Of a stretch of 64,000 nt of DNA, positions 36,687-49,500 are shown piece by piece; positions within the stretch are counted from its first letter, which is position 1, and the number at the start of each line of letters is the position of its first letter. The notes under the pieces are model-generated. The model was not told the DNA's origin. It made no database searches and worked only from the letters and a program-made list of their open reading frames with translations. The stretch spans positions 124,001 through 188,000 of the forward strand of contig SSNU01000155.1 of NCBI GenBank assembly GCA_012064415.1, given 5' to 3'. Both the position numbers and the translations under genes were made by a program. The stretch is from Gyrodactylus bullatarudis. Its lineage: Eukaryota > Platyhelminthes > Monogenea > Gyrodactylidea > Gyrodactylidae.

Positions 36687-36857
36687 TTTGTTTGTTAGAA
36701 AGATTATATTTATATGTACAGCATAGTTAACTAATTATTATTTATGATAAAAATATACTAGAATTACTTCGTTCTAGGTGCTTGGGTAATATATCCCACA
36801 GGAACGTCTTATTTGGTAATGGATTAGCACATGTCGCTGAATGTTACAGCTTACTAA
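36687..36857 (-). mobile_element. Probable LINE 3' end inserted in the duplicated segment
   Basis: It splits two blocks that are nearly contiguous in the source order. It starts with TTTTTTTGTTTGTTAGAAAG, i.e. an A-rich tail on the minus strand; similar starts occur at about 44474 and 57462. The 36178-36686 copy therefore predates this insertion. Confidence 0.5.
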
Positions 36858-36947
36858 TAGTTCATCAATCAAATTAGTCTACTCAAACTAGTAGACTCTA
36901 CAACTTCAGCTAAAAGAGACAAGGGAAAGTTCCCTTCTACTCTTTTG

Positions 36948-37349
36948 TTAAGATTTTATTCCTGAACAAGATGGTGTAATTTCTTTCTCAGACTTAGGTT
37001 GCTCAAACTCTCCGTCCTATTGAATTATTATTCATAATCATGAAAAAATCATTCTGTTTTTACCTCTTTATAGAATTTCAAGTCAAAAGTCCAGAGCTTG
37101 TCCTCCTCATAATGATTTGTCTGGATATAGTTCCCAATACTACAGAAAAGCACGCTTATAAATTCATTCAACTTACCCTATTTGGAAGCTAATTGTGTGC
37201 TCCAGGTCACAGACATAGTTGTTTGAGTCTAAATTTTTCGGATTTTGATATTCTGTCCTTATTCGCAATTTTCCACTCTTGTTTGGTTCTGAGTTGACAT
37301 AAGGGATAAGTAGTATTAGAAGTATTAGTTGAAGGCAGATTGTGATCAT
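36948..37349 (-). CDS. Truncated DSL gene B copy: secreted MNNL-only peptide or pseudogene
   Basis: Exons 37177-37349, 37064-37139 and 36948-37016 read through to 105 residues. The first two correspond to gene B exons 1-2 (signal peptide and MNNL start, minus about ten residues including a cysteine). The third begins like gene B exon 3 (DGEFEQP), then runs into fused intron sequence and stops. The TM and tail exons (36516-36622, 36359-36455) survive downstream. Skipping exon 3 would splice exon 2 (phase 0) in frame to the TM exon. Splice sites are intact, so expression is possible but unproven. Confidence 0.5.
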
Positions 37350-37399
37350 AAATAGTAACTGTTTTGTTTTATCTCAACTTTCAAGTAATATCTTTACAA

Positions 37400-37950
37400 T
37401 ATACTAGATTTTTATTTGAAATAATTATTTAGCATATCGTGATTATCTGGTACAAATGATATTAAATATGAACAAATGTTGGCAATGTTTTTATCTTTAA
37501 ACTGAGAAAAGTTAATTTGAAATCTTGTGCGAAGGGGGAGGAGTACATTAAGTAGTATAGAGTATCCCCTTGCTGAGCGCAGGTTGTAATGGCCATTTGG
37601 TTGAGTAGCATACTTAGAGTACAGGAACGCAGAGGCTGAGATGCGTCTAAGCCAGAGAGGAAATAATTTAGCCCGCTCAAGTAAATCATAATAAGGTAGT
37701 GGGCCGAAGCATGTTCTGAGATAAATGTATTGAATACGTTCGAGCTTTTTGGAAGTGCCAACAGGGAGATCACAGAGAATTCCAGATCCGTAGTCAAGAT
37801 AGGGTAGTATGAGTGATTTAAAAAGAGAAATCCGTAAATCGGGGTTAATAACAAATCTCCTTATGAAGTAACTCTTACACCTTGTCGTTTTGAGGACTTC
37901 AATGGAATGGTTGTTTGTGTTCAGTTTATTATCATAGAAAAGGCCAAGTT
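37400..37950 (-). mobile_element. 5'-truncated non-LTR retrotransposon (LINE) fragment
   Basis: The minus-strand frame 37412-38026 encodes the C-terminal end of a LINE reverse transcriptase: LGLFYDNKL, SLFKSLILPYLDYGSGILCD, KKLERIQYIYLRTCFG and PLWLRRISASAFLYS. It is inserted between copied gene B flank sequences (ATCTTTACAAT on one side, GTTGCTTTGA on the other). Its 3' 160 bp recur at 62298-62460. The frame after the LINE (38026-37950) is host flank. Confidence 0.85.
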
Positions 37951-38559
37951 GTTGCTTTGATCTCAATTCTGAATGGCTCAGAATATTTTGATGACCTTTG
38001 AAATAAACTGGATTTTTTTCAAACAAAAAATTTTTATGCTAATTCGGAGCAATAATTTTGAGGCCATGCTTTGTGTGTAAATTAAAGTTTTAGGCTACAG
38101 CTTTTTTCCAACTATACTATTAGCTCATAAAATCAAAGTAGAAAGAAAATATTGGCGCCAAGAGTCGACAAACTAACATCGTTCTGAAATAAAACCGAAG
38201 AAAGGAAGATGCTTCTTTTCTTCAAGAACCAATGTTAAAAGTTTAATTATAATTATTTTTCATACTTTTTACTTTATAAATAAGTATCGGGTTCAAATGG
38301 AACTTGTGAAATGTACAGTTGGTTGCGAAATTGGCTATGGTAGACTAGGGATTAAGTAGATCAATAAATTAATTTTCCCTTTGACCCTTGCTGATTAAAT
38401 GTTTAATAATGCTTTCTTCATTTAGCATTAGAAATATAGTCATAGAGATAACATATCCAAGTTCTACTATAGAGTATACTGGTAAAAGCGAAAGTCTTAT
38501 TTCTTCTTTAGAACAAAATTTTCTAGTTAAAAACTGTAAAATACATACAAGTGAAACCC

Positions 38560-39290
38560 ACGTTTGAGGAGTACAGAATCACCCCCATTCATAGTGAATA
38601 TACACATTTTTAAACGGAATAGCTTATCTTTGTATTTCTTTGTAGGTCTATTCAAACTTCTCATTCCAATCATTCAAGGCAGATGTTTGATCTCTAGGGA
38701 AATGGATCACCTTTCAAATCATCATATACCTTTCAACATAGTTTCTTTCATTAAAGATCTAGGACTCTTACACGATCATAATCTAAAAAAACCAGTATTC
38801 ATTCTAAAGAAATCCTAAAAAAAGTTTGTTGTAAAACCTACTTTCTTAATGATCCTTCTCTTCGCCTCAATCTATACAAATCTCTCTCCTTCTACCTCAT
38901 CTCGACTATAGATCAGGTATTCTCTGCGATCTTCCTGTTGGCACCAGTAAGAAACTCGAAAAGATTCAATACACGTATCTTAAAAGCTGTCTTGGTCCTC
39001 TTCCCTAAAAGGATCTCCTTGATAGAGCCAATCTACTCGCCCTATCGCTAAGAAGAACGGCCTCTTCTGCTTTCCTCTACTCTAAATTTGCGGCCAATAC
39101 TACTAGTCAGTACAATCTTAGAGCTTCAAGAGGATGTTTCAGTGTACTTCTTCCTCTCAGAACCAGATTTCAAGTTGATATTAACATGTTTAAATCCAAA
39201 AACATTTCGAAAATTTGTCAAATTCTTATCAAACTTGTACTAGATTCACATGACTATTTTAATAATTTGGTATAAATTTAAACCCCACCC
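38560..39290 (+). pseudogene. Degenerate LINE reverse-transcriptase fragment (plus strand)
   Basis: Frames scattered over this stretch match the same C-terminal RT region as 37412-38026: DLGLLHDHNLKKPV, then KTYFLNDPSLRLNLYKSL, and later YNLRASRG-like sequence in another frame. Several frameshifts and stops make it a relic of the same LINE family in opposite orientation. Confidence 0.7.
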
Positions 39291-39681
39291 ATTGCTGTAC
39301 ACAGATAGCTGGTTATGAAGCTAATAATCACCTATCTTCAGTTCAATGATAAGTCCTAGGTTTAAGGAGAAGTGAACAACTGAAATAGGGGGGAGTTAAA
39401 GATAGACACTGTATTAGACAGTTTACTAAGAAGAAAAAAGTAATCAACAGACTATGAGAGCATTTAATGTTCTCTGATTGGAAAAATCTTGAATAAAATT
39501 CGAATTTTGTAGCTCCATTATTAATGGCTTTATCCAATAACTGAGTGAGTCGAATTTCATTCAGAAAATTCTATTATTGACTCAACTTCTTTTTGATGAG
39601 ATGAACAAGTAGAATCATCAGATGAAAAATTATTTTATTGACCGATAGAAAAGAAGGATAGAAATGATATTTTTCAAATCA

Positions 39682-42600
39682 TTATTTTGTTTTCTTGCAG
39701 CACTTGAAAAGTTTCCTTCCACACCAAATCACCTTGCTACAGCAGCAATATACTCTTTTCAAACTGAAATAAAATATTATATAATTCTTTTTTCATGTTG
39801 ATACTTTCAACATATATGTTACGTTCAAAGTGGAAACTCGTACAGTGTATACACTGTACAACTAATTGGCCAATGTGGAAACTCGGTGTACACATTGAAC
39901 GGTTGATGGTGTACACTTTGAATATACTGATTAAACGTACAATGTGAACAATCTTATCACTAAAGTCAGGGCATCCAAAATGCTATTAAATGAAGATGAG
40001 AACCTCTTGAAAATCGCAAAGAAGTCCCTGAAGGATTTCTCATAGAGATTCTCTATCTATCCAAACTGCCACAAAGGAAGCCTCATTTTCATGGGGCCAA
40101 AGAATGTTGAGGTATGATTGTGCCACTTAATGCCTGTCAAATAGGGGGGAAATGCAGAAGAAATGAAGGTCCTATAAAATTTTTTCATGGAATAACAAAT
40201 AAATGAATATTATATTCGAACTTTTCTTTAATTAAGACTTAAAGACCATTAAAATAGATGAGACTTATTTCCCGAACATAAAGTTAACAGTGGACACATT
40301 GTACGTTTAATCAGTATATTCAAAGTGTACACCATCAACCGTTAAATGTGTACACCGAGTTTCCACATTGGCAATTAGTTGTACAGTGTACGTTCAGTGT
40401 ATACACTGTACGAGTTTCCACTTTGAACGTAACATATACACTGTATGACAAAATTTTTCAACCAACGTGAAATTTTCAAAATTGAAAATTAATAAGCTTA
40501 AAATGAGAAAAAGTTGGTCCAAATAATTTTTTTACATTTTCAATGAATTTCGATTTTAGTGTCAAATGAAATGAATGGAGCTGTAGTTTTACACTCCACA
40601 AATACGGTTTATTTTTATCATGGTTACAATCTTGTAAAATCAGTTTTTGATAGTTGTTCAAGTTTTTTATGAGTACTTTGATCCAGGACTATTTCTAGAT
40701 ACTGATTTGATTTTTTTGAATCTAGATCTTGAGGATCACTTTCACGATAGGAAGAAACATCTTGATTAAATTCGATTTTCTGACGAAAAAATTGATATTT
40801 TTGTAAAAATCATAAATTCCCATCTTCATGTCAACTAGCTTTAGTTCTTAGGCTAATTGACTAAAAACACTGTAAATTCTGAATTTTATCATTTTTATCT
40901 TGGTTTTGTACAAACTCACATGCAATAACCAATGATAAGGACCAGTATAAGGGGAATCCCAAAGTTTATATTCAAACTTGGCAAATCAAAGGGAAAATTG
41001 AACGGAAATTTCGACTAAAGATATGTAAATTTAGATGAATCACCTTCCCTTCGGAAACACATTTTCCAGTTGAATCTAAGCAAAGTGAATGAATGAATAA
41101 ATATGATGAGTATTCGTATAGATGAAACCTACCTCTGGTTGTACAGCTGTCAGTTGTCACTGTTTTGAAAATTGAAATTTTACAAAACAATTTCATCGGT
41201 GAAAAAATGCCCATTCAAGCTTAATTTTTTTCAACCTACCATGATCCGTGCTCAGGGTGTTATTATCTGAATAGTTTGTTGTCACAGTCTCAGAGGTGCT
41301 ATTATTGGCTTCTAGAGATGCTTTAGAGCTTATCTCCATCGTCTGTAAAGTAGAATTTATGCTTTCAGATGTGGTTGTTGACCAAGGTGCATTAATCTCA
41401 CAAAGGAAACCAGAATAATCGGGCATACAATCAGTTTGAGTAAGGGTTACTGTTCCAACTCTGTTAAGCGAATAAAAAAATTTAACCAAGACAAGATTTT
41501 TAGTGTTGGTATTTAAAGGTAAACCAACCGGATACACTTAATATGAAAAATAAAAAACAATTATTTGATCAAAATAACTGAAAATTTTTGAAGAAATCGT
41601 TTTTTTGAAACAATCGCTTTTATTGCATATTTTCAGATCATAATTTCAAGGATCTCAGTAAGAGAGGCATGGAAAAATGAAACCAGATCTAGGGAACCCC
41701 ATTTTTTCTTCAGATAATCAATCATTATGATCTCATTTGTTTGATTTAATCGAATCATAACGAAAATTTCGCCAAGTAATCAATCAATAAGTCTTGAAAC
41801 ATCCTAAAATTCTCCCAAAAATCTTTATTATTTCTTCAAAAATATCAGCAATTTCATTTTCAGTTCAACAAATCAATATTTGGATTACGCATGATCTTGA
41901 TCTTCTCGATAAGTTCAATAGTTATCAAAGTTTCAGAAACTTGATTGCATTTGGAATCTAATCTGTTATTTTTTTCTGGAATGATACAAAAATTTAGGAC
42001 TAAAGTAAAATTATCATGTTTCAGTTACTTATGGGTAGCATTCTAAAGTATTTCTGCGTTGTTATACTTCCCCACCCTACCATCCATATTCTAACTGATA
42101 TTCATAAATAAATATAAATTGGTTTTTAGACAACTTTAGTTGAGTTCAATTTGTTAATGTAATCTAAAGTTTAGATTCTAAACTCACGCATTTGTTTCAT
42201 CAAATAGGACATGATCCAATGTATCGACTGTAAAGTTGACAAAGTTGGTCTGAACCCTTTTGTCAAGGACAGATTCACCTCTTATCTTCTTGTATAAATT
42301 CAAGATTATTGTAACTGGTTGCTGAAAGAAATTCATCATGGATATGCTAACTTTGAGTATGGTGTCCAGTTCGAAATTCCATTCATAGAATTGCAGCATT
42401 TTCATGTAGGATGATTGATCATAAATAATTCTGTCATTACTAGGGGAAATTTATGACAAAAATTTAAAACTAACATAGAACGAATCGTAAGATGCAACGA
42501 ATAATGGGCCTTATTATTTCTAAAGAGACCCCTTTCAAGGAATAAAAGTTCCGAAATGGTTGTAATAATCTTTACACTTCCGCGAACCTTATTTCAACCA

Positions 42601-42704
42601 TTGGAGAGAATTAATTTTACCTCTGGAATATCTGTCTGGTTTCCCTCGGACTCAATGTGAGGAATCGTCAAGATGATCAGAGTTATATAAATATGCAGCA
42701 ACAT
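39682..42704 (-). CDS. DSL gene C: short-DSL membrane protein with Ser/Thr stalk and Cys-rich tail
   Basis: Nine exons: 42621-42704, 42475-42587, 42352-42439, 42188-42321, 41240-41460, 41133-41159, 41044-41075, 40920-41014, 39682-39763 (291 residues, phases consistent). Order: signal peptide (MLLHIYITLIILTIPHIES), MNNL-like region (VKIITTISELLFLERG ... LHLTIRSI), the first part of a DSL domain (CMPDYSGFLCE) without its remaining cysteines, a Ser/Thr/Asn-rich stalk of about 60 residues, a CTTRDSTGKC pair, a membrane helix (FGIPLILVLIIGYC) and a Cys/Lys-rich tail (YCCCSKVIWCGRKLFKCC), which suggests palmitoylation. Paralogous to gene D along its whole length. Function unknown; a soluble-like or decoy Notch ligand is one idea. 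A MITE lies in the last intron. Confidence 0.78.
39813..40438. mobile_element. MITE-like foldback element (about 626 bp, arms about 140 bp)
   Basis: 39813-39949 and 40291-40438 are long inverted repeats beginning TATATGTTACGTTCAAAGTG. The arms hold the palindrome GTACAGTGTATACACTGTAC (left arm about 39840-39860), disturbed in the right arm by an insertion of about 10 nt. The 340-bp centre has no long open frame, so the element is non-autonomous. It lies in the last intron (39764-40919) of DSL gene C. Confidence 0.85.
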
Positions 42705-43515
42705 TTTCTTGTCGTGAAAAGCTGACCTATTTTATCATTGTTTTAATATGTTTTTCATCAATTTTATGAGAAAATGATTGAACAGGACATCACTACATTT
42801 TATTTTTCGTTTGAATACACTTGATTGAAATAGACCAAAAACTAAATTTTATAGTACTCTCTTGTTTTGGAATAAAGAAATTATAAAAATACTGTACTTC
42901 GAATTTTTGATTTTTTTGTTTCTCCAAAGGATGCACCGATCACTGACAAAAATGTGTAACCATTCAAATATATATTAAAAATCAATGGAAAACACCATTC
43001 GAAATATCCTTAAAAATATCTTTCTGCAGATCTGGAAAGTGCGTAAAAGAATTTGGCTGGAATTCAATAAATTTCTTGTTGATTTCTTAACTTATGAGGA
43101 AGGCCGAGCATTAATTTTAGCCCTTCCATTGGTTGATTTTGAGGCTTAGACTTCTTTAGGTAGCGGAAGGCGAAGGAACCAAATTGGAATAATTTCTGCT
43201 CAAAGGAATAATTTATAACTGTCCGTCTTTCTTGTTTACCTCTCGCTGTTGGGCGACCTTTTTCTCTTCGACCACACCTTGATGAAGTTCGGCAATATTG
43301 TATTACCGTGAAATCAAAATTTTTCTGCTAAAATATCTGGAAGAATATACAGGAAATCTTTTCAGAAGCATTTCTTTCTAAACTGACCAATTCAAGAATT
43401 GAAGAAGTGAAGAGGAAATTAAAAATGTATTCAAATTAATTATGGTTATCAAATTAATTTAAAAGAAAATAAACAATTTATACATTGGGTGTTCTTGATA
43501 TACACGAAAGGTGTT
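42705..43515. other. Spacer between DSL genes C and D, no gene seen
   Basis: It contains the presumed promoter of gene C and the 3' flank of gene D. No recognisable coding. Confidence 0.5.
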
Positions 43516-46500
43516 TCACTTCTTCTTGCAACATTTGATCAATTTCCTCGTACAACAAACGAGATTCTTTAGACAGGAAATCAGCTTTTTCAATCTTGAA
43601 AAAAACAAAAAGTTGTAAAAAACAATTCTCGAATGTGAAGCTTGTTAACGTGAAAAAATGAAATTTTATCATTCGAATATCATTTTAGTGCAAAGTACCA
43701 TATTTCTACAGTGAGTTGAAATATTTTTTTGTTTTCAGAGAGTGATCATAAAGTGACTTTTAGGATCACGATTAGACAAGGAACCTGTTCATCGCCATAA
43801 GTCTCATGGCATAAGATTCATGATAAACTAATCATCAAAATTTCCCCGCTTTTCTGGCAGTTAAAGTGATTAAGAAATAAAAATTCGATTATCTAAAAAT
43901 CTTGATCAAATTCAGTATTCTTGATGAAAAAATTGAGAAATTTGTGAAAATTCCAATCTTCATATTGACTAAGTGTACTAAAGAATGGTTTATTGAAGGG
44001 AATAAGAAGGCTAGAATTGGATGCTTGAATTTAAATAAAAAGAACCTTTTTTTGTTTTTCCTATTCTTAATCATTACAACAACTAATCAGACATTGATTA
44101 GTAATCAATGATTACATCATCATAAGGCTAGTTGATGAGAATCTGATATTCTTTAAAAAAATATTTTTTTACTTATTAGTCAGGAACACAAAAATTTTTC
44201 GAATCTTACAATATGAAAAATGGTCGAAATTTTCAACTTTATCAATCAAAATTTTAGGTGATTTGAATACTGATAAAATTAAATACTGTTTCTGGGATTG
44301 AAAGAAATTTAAAATTTTGTAAATTTGAGTCATTTTCATTGACGAAAGTTGAAATATTCAGATGGTAGCATTTCAAAATAAATGCTAGATTCTAAGAGCT
44401 TTGGTGTCCAAAATTGGAATTTTTAATGAACCTAAATATCAGTTAAATGACTTCCGATATTAACCCTTTTTTTGTTAGAAAGTATGATTTTATTGATTTA
44501 TAAAAGATAAAATAAATAAATATAAATACAAATATATATACACAGCATCTCTGGATATGATATGGCGGTTCGATAAAAAAAATTAAAAAAAAATAAAAAA
44601 AAAATAATAATAATTTGATTAATCTATGTAAAACACAATACTTTCTTAAGCGATAATCTGAACTGGAAGAAACTAAACTGCAAAAATATGTATAATTCGT
44701 AAAGATAGCTTCTAACTGGGGCTAATTAAAGCTAATTAAAGAGGTGTGATTTTTTGAAAATGTAGTCAAATATTTAGAAAGTTTTTCTGAAAACCTATTT
44801 GCTGAGGTCTTTGGAAAAAATAAATATCTTTCTATCGTGTAACAATAGCTGTTGATTTCAAACTTGTGATATCTCTCATAGTTTAGAAGATATCAGAGCC
44901 AATTTTAACCTCTATTATCTTTGAAGTGATAAGTCGGCTTTCAAAAAGGAATTCAGATTATTTTGGTCAGGTCACAGATTTTGTCATTCGTGAGATGAAA
45001 AAATGTTTTTTGGGACATAAAAATGTTTTTAAAAATTTTGATTGAAAAAGATTGAAAAATTGGAAAAATCAAAAAGATTCGAGATAACATTGGTTGAAGA
45101 CATAAGTTGCCTGATTTCCTCAAAGATATTTTTGGGTTGCTGACCTGGAGTCATGCTGGAGCTGAGAACGAGCGAGAGATTTGTTTTGGTGAATAAAGCT
45201 TTATTTTTGTCGGTTCTCTGCAGACCAAACACCGACTTTCGATATATATTTATACATAAAATAAGGTTGGGAACATTAATGATTAGATATCTAGTTGCAA
45301 AAGCCCAAATACAAACATTTAAACAAGCCTACGATCCCCTGGCAACCGGGAACCAAATAAAAGCCTTGATGATCGAAAAAGATATCTTTCCCAACCAGAA
45401 GCACAGACCCCCACTACTACGCGAAAAAGAAACCTCTCCATATCGCCTAAGCAACACAAAAAGACGGGGAAACAGAGGAAAGGATTACCAACCGGTAATC
45501 AAAAAATAGACGGATTCCTCACAGCCCGGAGAGTATGAACAAACTCAACTCCAATTGGTCAACTCCTAATGAATAAATGCTATTGGCTAATCCTTAATGT
45601 TCCCAACCTTATTTTATGTATAAATATATATCGAAAGTCGGTGTTTGGTCTGCAGAGAACCGACAAAAATAAAGCTTTATTCACCAAAACAAATCTCTCG
45701 CTCGTTCTCAGCTCCAGCATGACTCCAGGTCAGCAACCCAAAAATATTGGTTGAATTAGACAAAAGTTGCCCCCTCCCCTCTTATTTCTCTCTAAGCCTA
45801 CTTGGAACGGTGTTCGTCTTTTTATTATCGATAACATGAAAACGAATCCCTTGCGTGTGAGAGGGGCGTGCGTTCGATTGATAAGCCAGATTATCTTTGT
45901 CGCCTACTATCTAGCAGTAATTCATGAAATTTTAAAGTTGTTCTTCCTCAGATTGAATCAAAAAAAGCTTTTTGAGATTTTTAAAATAATGTGTTCCACG
46001 CTATATCTATCAATATCTTGCTCAGACTTAAGTCCCAGAATTCAATGTTTTGCGGGCTTCCAATAATACCTAAAATTACTAAATTTGTCATTAGAGAGAG
46101 TTTATTTAAAGAGCACCGTTAGAATCAGGGAATTGAGTTTCCTCCATATCGTATTGAATATAGCTTTAGATTGAGAGAAATTAGTTTATAAGAATTTATT
46201 TATGAAGAAAACGTACATGCAATATCCGACAATGGCGACAATTATCATGGGAATGCCCAAGTTCAAATTAATACTAGGCAATTTGAAGGGCAGGTCAAAG
46301 GGAAAATTGAACCAAGAGGAAGACTAGAAATCAAAATTAAAGAGAAAATGCCTACCTCTTCCTCGACACATTTCCCATCAGGTCCTAAGAAATTATTCGT
46401 CAGATTAACAGGGAAATTTTTTCCATCTTTAACGAGATAGGTACTCACCCTTTTTGCATGAAGCTGGTTCAATTTCTGGATCAATATTTTTCTCATCCAA

Positions 46501-49500
46501 TCTAGCTGTAAGGATTGAGTGAAACATCAAAATATCAAATGAAAACATGCCAAAAGGAATAGTCGAATCAAAAATCAGATATTACTTCTAAATAACTACA
46601 CGGTATATCACTTGGTAAATTTAAATGATTCCGGTTGAAGAGTTGAAAATTTGATTGGGAACACAGTATCTTAAAACCATCTTTTTTTGTAGAAATAGAA
46701 AAGGTGGAAAGGGAGCTTATTATAAGAAATGAATTGAAATTTTTTTCGAAAATTTCCTATTTTACACCTGTAGATGAGGTCCGACAGAGTTGAGAATAGT
46801 CTCAATCGAAAAAACAAAAAAATTTGATATCCGTATGTTTAACTCAGCGTCTTAACATTGAAGTTATTGGGTCCTATGGAACTGTAGTAAATAGCAATTA
46901 ACCCTTGAAGTCCCCCAGTGATGTTTCTATCACATATCATTTCAGCAACTCATTATTATTTATTTGTAATTCCAAAAATCATCCCAAAAATTCCCAAAAG
47001 AAACTTCTTAAAAATAATTTTATTTAACACTAAATTTCATTAAAATTTATTTCAGCTCTTGAATTTTACGGCTTTTAAATGGTCCTCCAGGTTTTTTTAT
47101 TTATTTACAAGTTCCGACTTCTTCAGATTTTCGGCGTCACAGAGCATGATAATCTCCGAGTAAGCTGTTTTTAAAATTGACTATAACGTTGTTCTTTCAA
47201 GTGATGAATTATATTATCAGAGTTATTACTCTAATAATTCTGATTACTATAACAATCAGTGTAATTTTTATAATCCTAATTTTTTAAGAAATACTACACC
47301 TTTCTCTCCTTTTTTTTACAGATAGACCAATACAAGCCAGAATACAACATAGTCAGACAGCAAGCGAACAACGTTATAGTCAATCTATGCCGAACAGCTC
47401 CCTGAAGAACTACTTGGTTCAAAATTATGTTTTTCAGAACATAAATTTGTAAGGGAAACTTCTAACTTATTAGCCACGACACTCAGATTTTTACAGGGAT
47501 ATCCATTAATTTTTGCAAAACAACAAGAACATTGGAGTTTGTTGTAATTAAATAATAACTCTTCTAATTTCACTATTTCGATCTAAAGAAAAATAAAATA
47601 GATCTTAACGAAAAACTTAGATTCGCATAAGAGGTTCCATAAGGAGAAAGTTCACTTTTAATCTTTGAATAGAAGTTTAACCATTCAAAAAATTTATCTA
47701 ACAATAAATCTGGTGAGAGGGGAATTTTTAAATAAGAATAAATGATTTGAGGAAGCGTTGAAATTTTCATTGGGTCATTTTTGGGGTGATTATTGGAAAA
47801 TTTTTTCCTTTGGACTGATTTTTGGAATTAACCCTATTCATTTAAGCCTCAGAAAATACTTTGTTTAAAAATTATTGCGTTATAACAATTGTAGATTTGT
47901 AATAACTTATTACTAATAAGCTTATTCACAAATCATAGGATAGACAAAAGAAAGAATATTGTGAATACTTTTTTTTATTTTTGATTAAGTACTTTAGATA
48001 CTTAATTTAAGTTTTTATTCCCTCATCAGTGATGAGTAGGGCCTCAAAAAAGTACGATTTGGTCTATTTTTACTCTAGACAAAGAACTGGCTGAGTTTTA
48101 ATAATCTGGAGAAAAAATCTGCTTATCTAATTCTATTTAAAATATAGCTGGTACTATTTCTGTACTAAATTGTGGTCCCGGTACTTTATTGTAATATTTT
48201 TCAAATTTAATCTCAAAATATAGTATTCCTCAACTAGCTACAAATCACAATTTTCGATGAATTGATAGCTATTCAGTATTCCTGACATTGAGCTTTCATC
48301 ATGTAAGAAAATAGCAAAAAGATATACATTTATGTATTTTGTAAAATATGCACAAAAACAGTTGGAGGATCAGTTTCTATCATGGAAAAAATTTGAACAA
48401 AAAATCAGAAATTTTGTTGACACAAGATTGACTAAAAATGCTGCAACAATTTACGATAGAGAACTCTTTTACTCAAAATCCCTTAAATTTTCTTGAAAGT
48501 ACTTTTCTCTACTTATTTTTTTGATGCTATTTTTGAGGCCCTAAGGATGAGTCATCACCACAAGCCCACTGAAAAAAGTATCAATACGAATTATGAAAAA
48601 AGAGGTTAAAGTTAATTTTCTAACATCTCACAAGAGAAATCAAGAAAGTAAAACTTTGATATCATAACTCTACTAAAGTTCATTAGTTTTAAAAGGAATC
48701 TGATAAAGAGTTCTTCATTATACTCAGTTGAATAATAGAATTATTATCTACGGCCAAAATCTTATTATTATTCGGTCGAATTGAAATTCCATAAATGACC
48801 ATATTATTCTTAAAAATAATTTTTTTCAGAATACATTGAACTTATTTTAAATAAATAAAAAGAACTTACCCTCAGCGATAGGTTCTGTGAAATTATTGTA
48901 CGTTTCACTCTGGTTCATCTAAATAGTTTTCCATCAATCAATTCAAAATTGATAATTAACAATAACTCAGGAATAATAATAATAAAGTTAATTTCAGGCT
49001 ATTATGAACCCACGAATCGTATTTCTTTTATACTTTTCATTTACCTCTTCTGTTGAATTCGAATTGTATATTTCTGTCATGTTTATCGGGGTTGCTGTTG
49101 TTGTGGTCGTTGTGGAAGGTTCATTTTTCTCACAAAGGAATCCGGAATATTCTGCTTCACAAACTGTCTCATCGTAAACAACTCTTCCTATTCTTAAAAA
49201 TGTGAAAAAATTTCAAATATGTTTTTAATTAAGGTTTCGGTGACTAGGGATAAGTTCTTGAGTCTTTTATAATCTCTCACCTTATAGATTCAATGTGTAT
49301 CTGATTTATAATCCAGTAAAGAAACAATCCAGAAATGTATAGACGCGTTTCGTCTTTATTTCAGGGGTTCAAAATAAGGTTGGGTACTTTCAATTCTCAT
49401 GAGCCTGATTCAATTATTATTAGAATTAGATACATCCTGAATCTATAAGGTAAGAATTGTCAAGGAGTCTTGAGAAAATTAAGGCTAACATAAATAAAAT

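Larger units (their letters stand above)
36178..37396 (-). repeat. Truncated tandem copy of DSL gene B
   Basis: Three blocks copied from gene B stand in order: 36178-36686 (TM and tail exons), 36858-36993 (intron piece) and 36994-37396 (first exons and 5' flank). The DSL and EGF exons (31933-34542 of the source) are missing. A probable LINE end is inserted at 36687-36857. Beyond 37396 a LINE fragment interrupts the copied 5' flank, which resumes at about 37950. Confidence 0.9.

Noticed and set aside
43478..43672. 64-codon frame on the minus strand
   Set aside because: The real coding here is in another frame: 43516-43594 is the Cys-rich tail exon of DSL gene D, homologous to 39682-39763 of gene C.
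47385..47770. Two adjacent minus-strand frames with gene-like composition
   Set aside because: No donor/acceptor pair joins them in phase. The lower one overlaps the clearly homologous plus-strand copy of the 19.1-kb gene.
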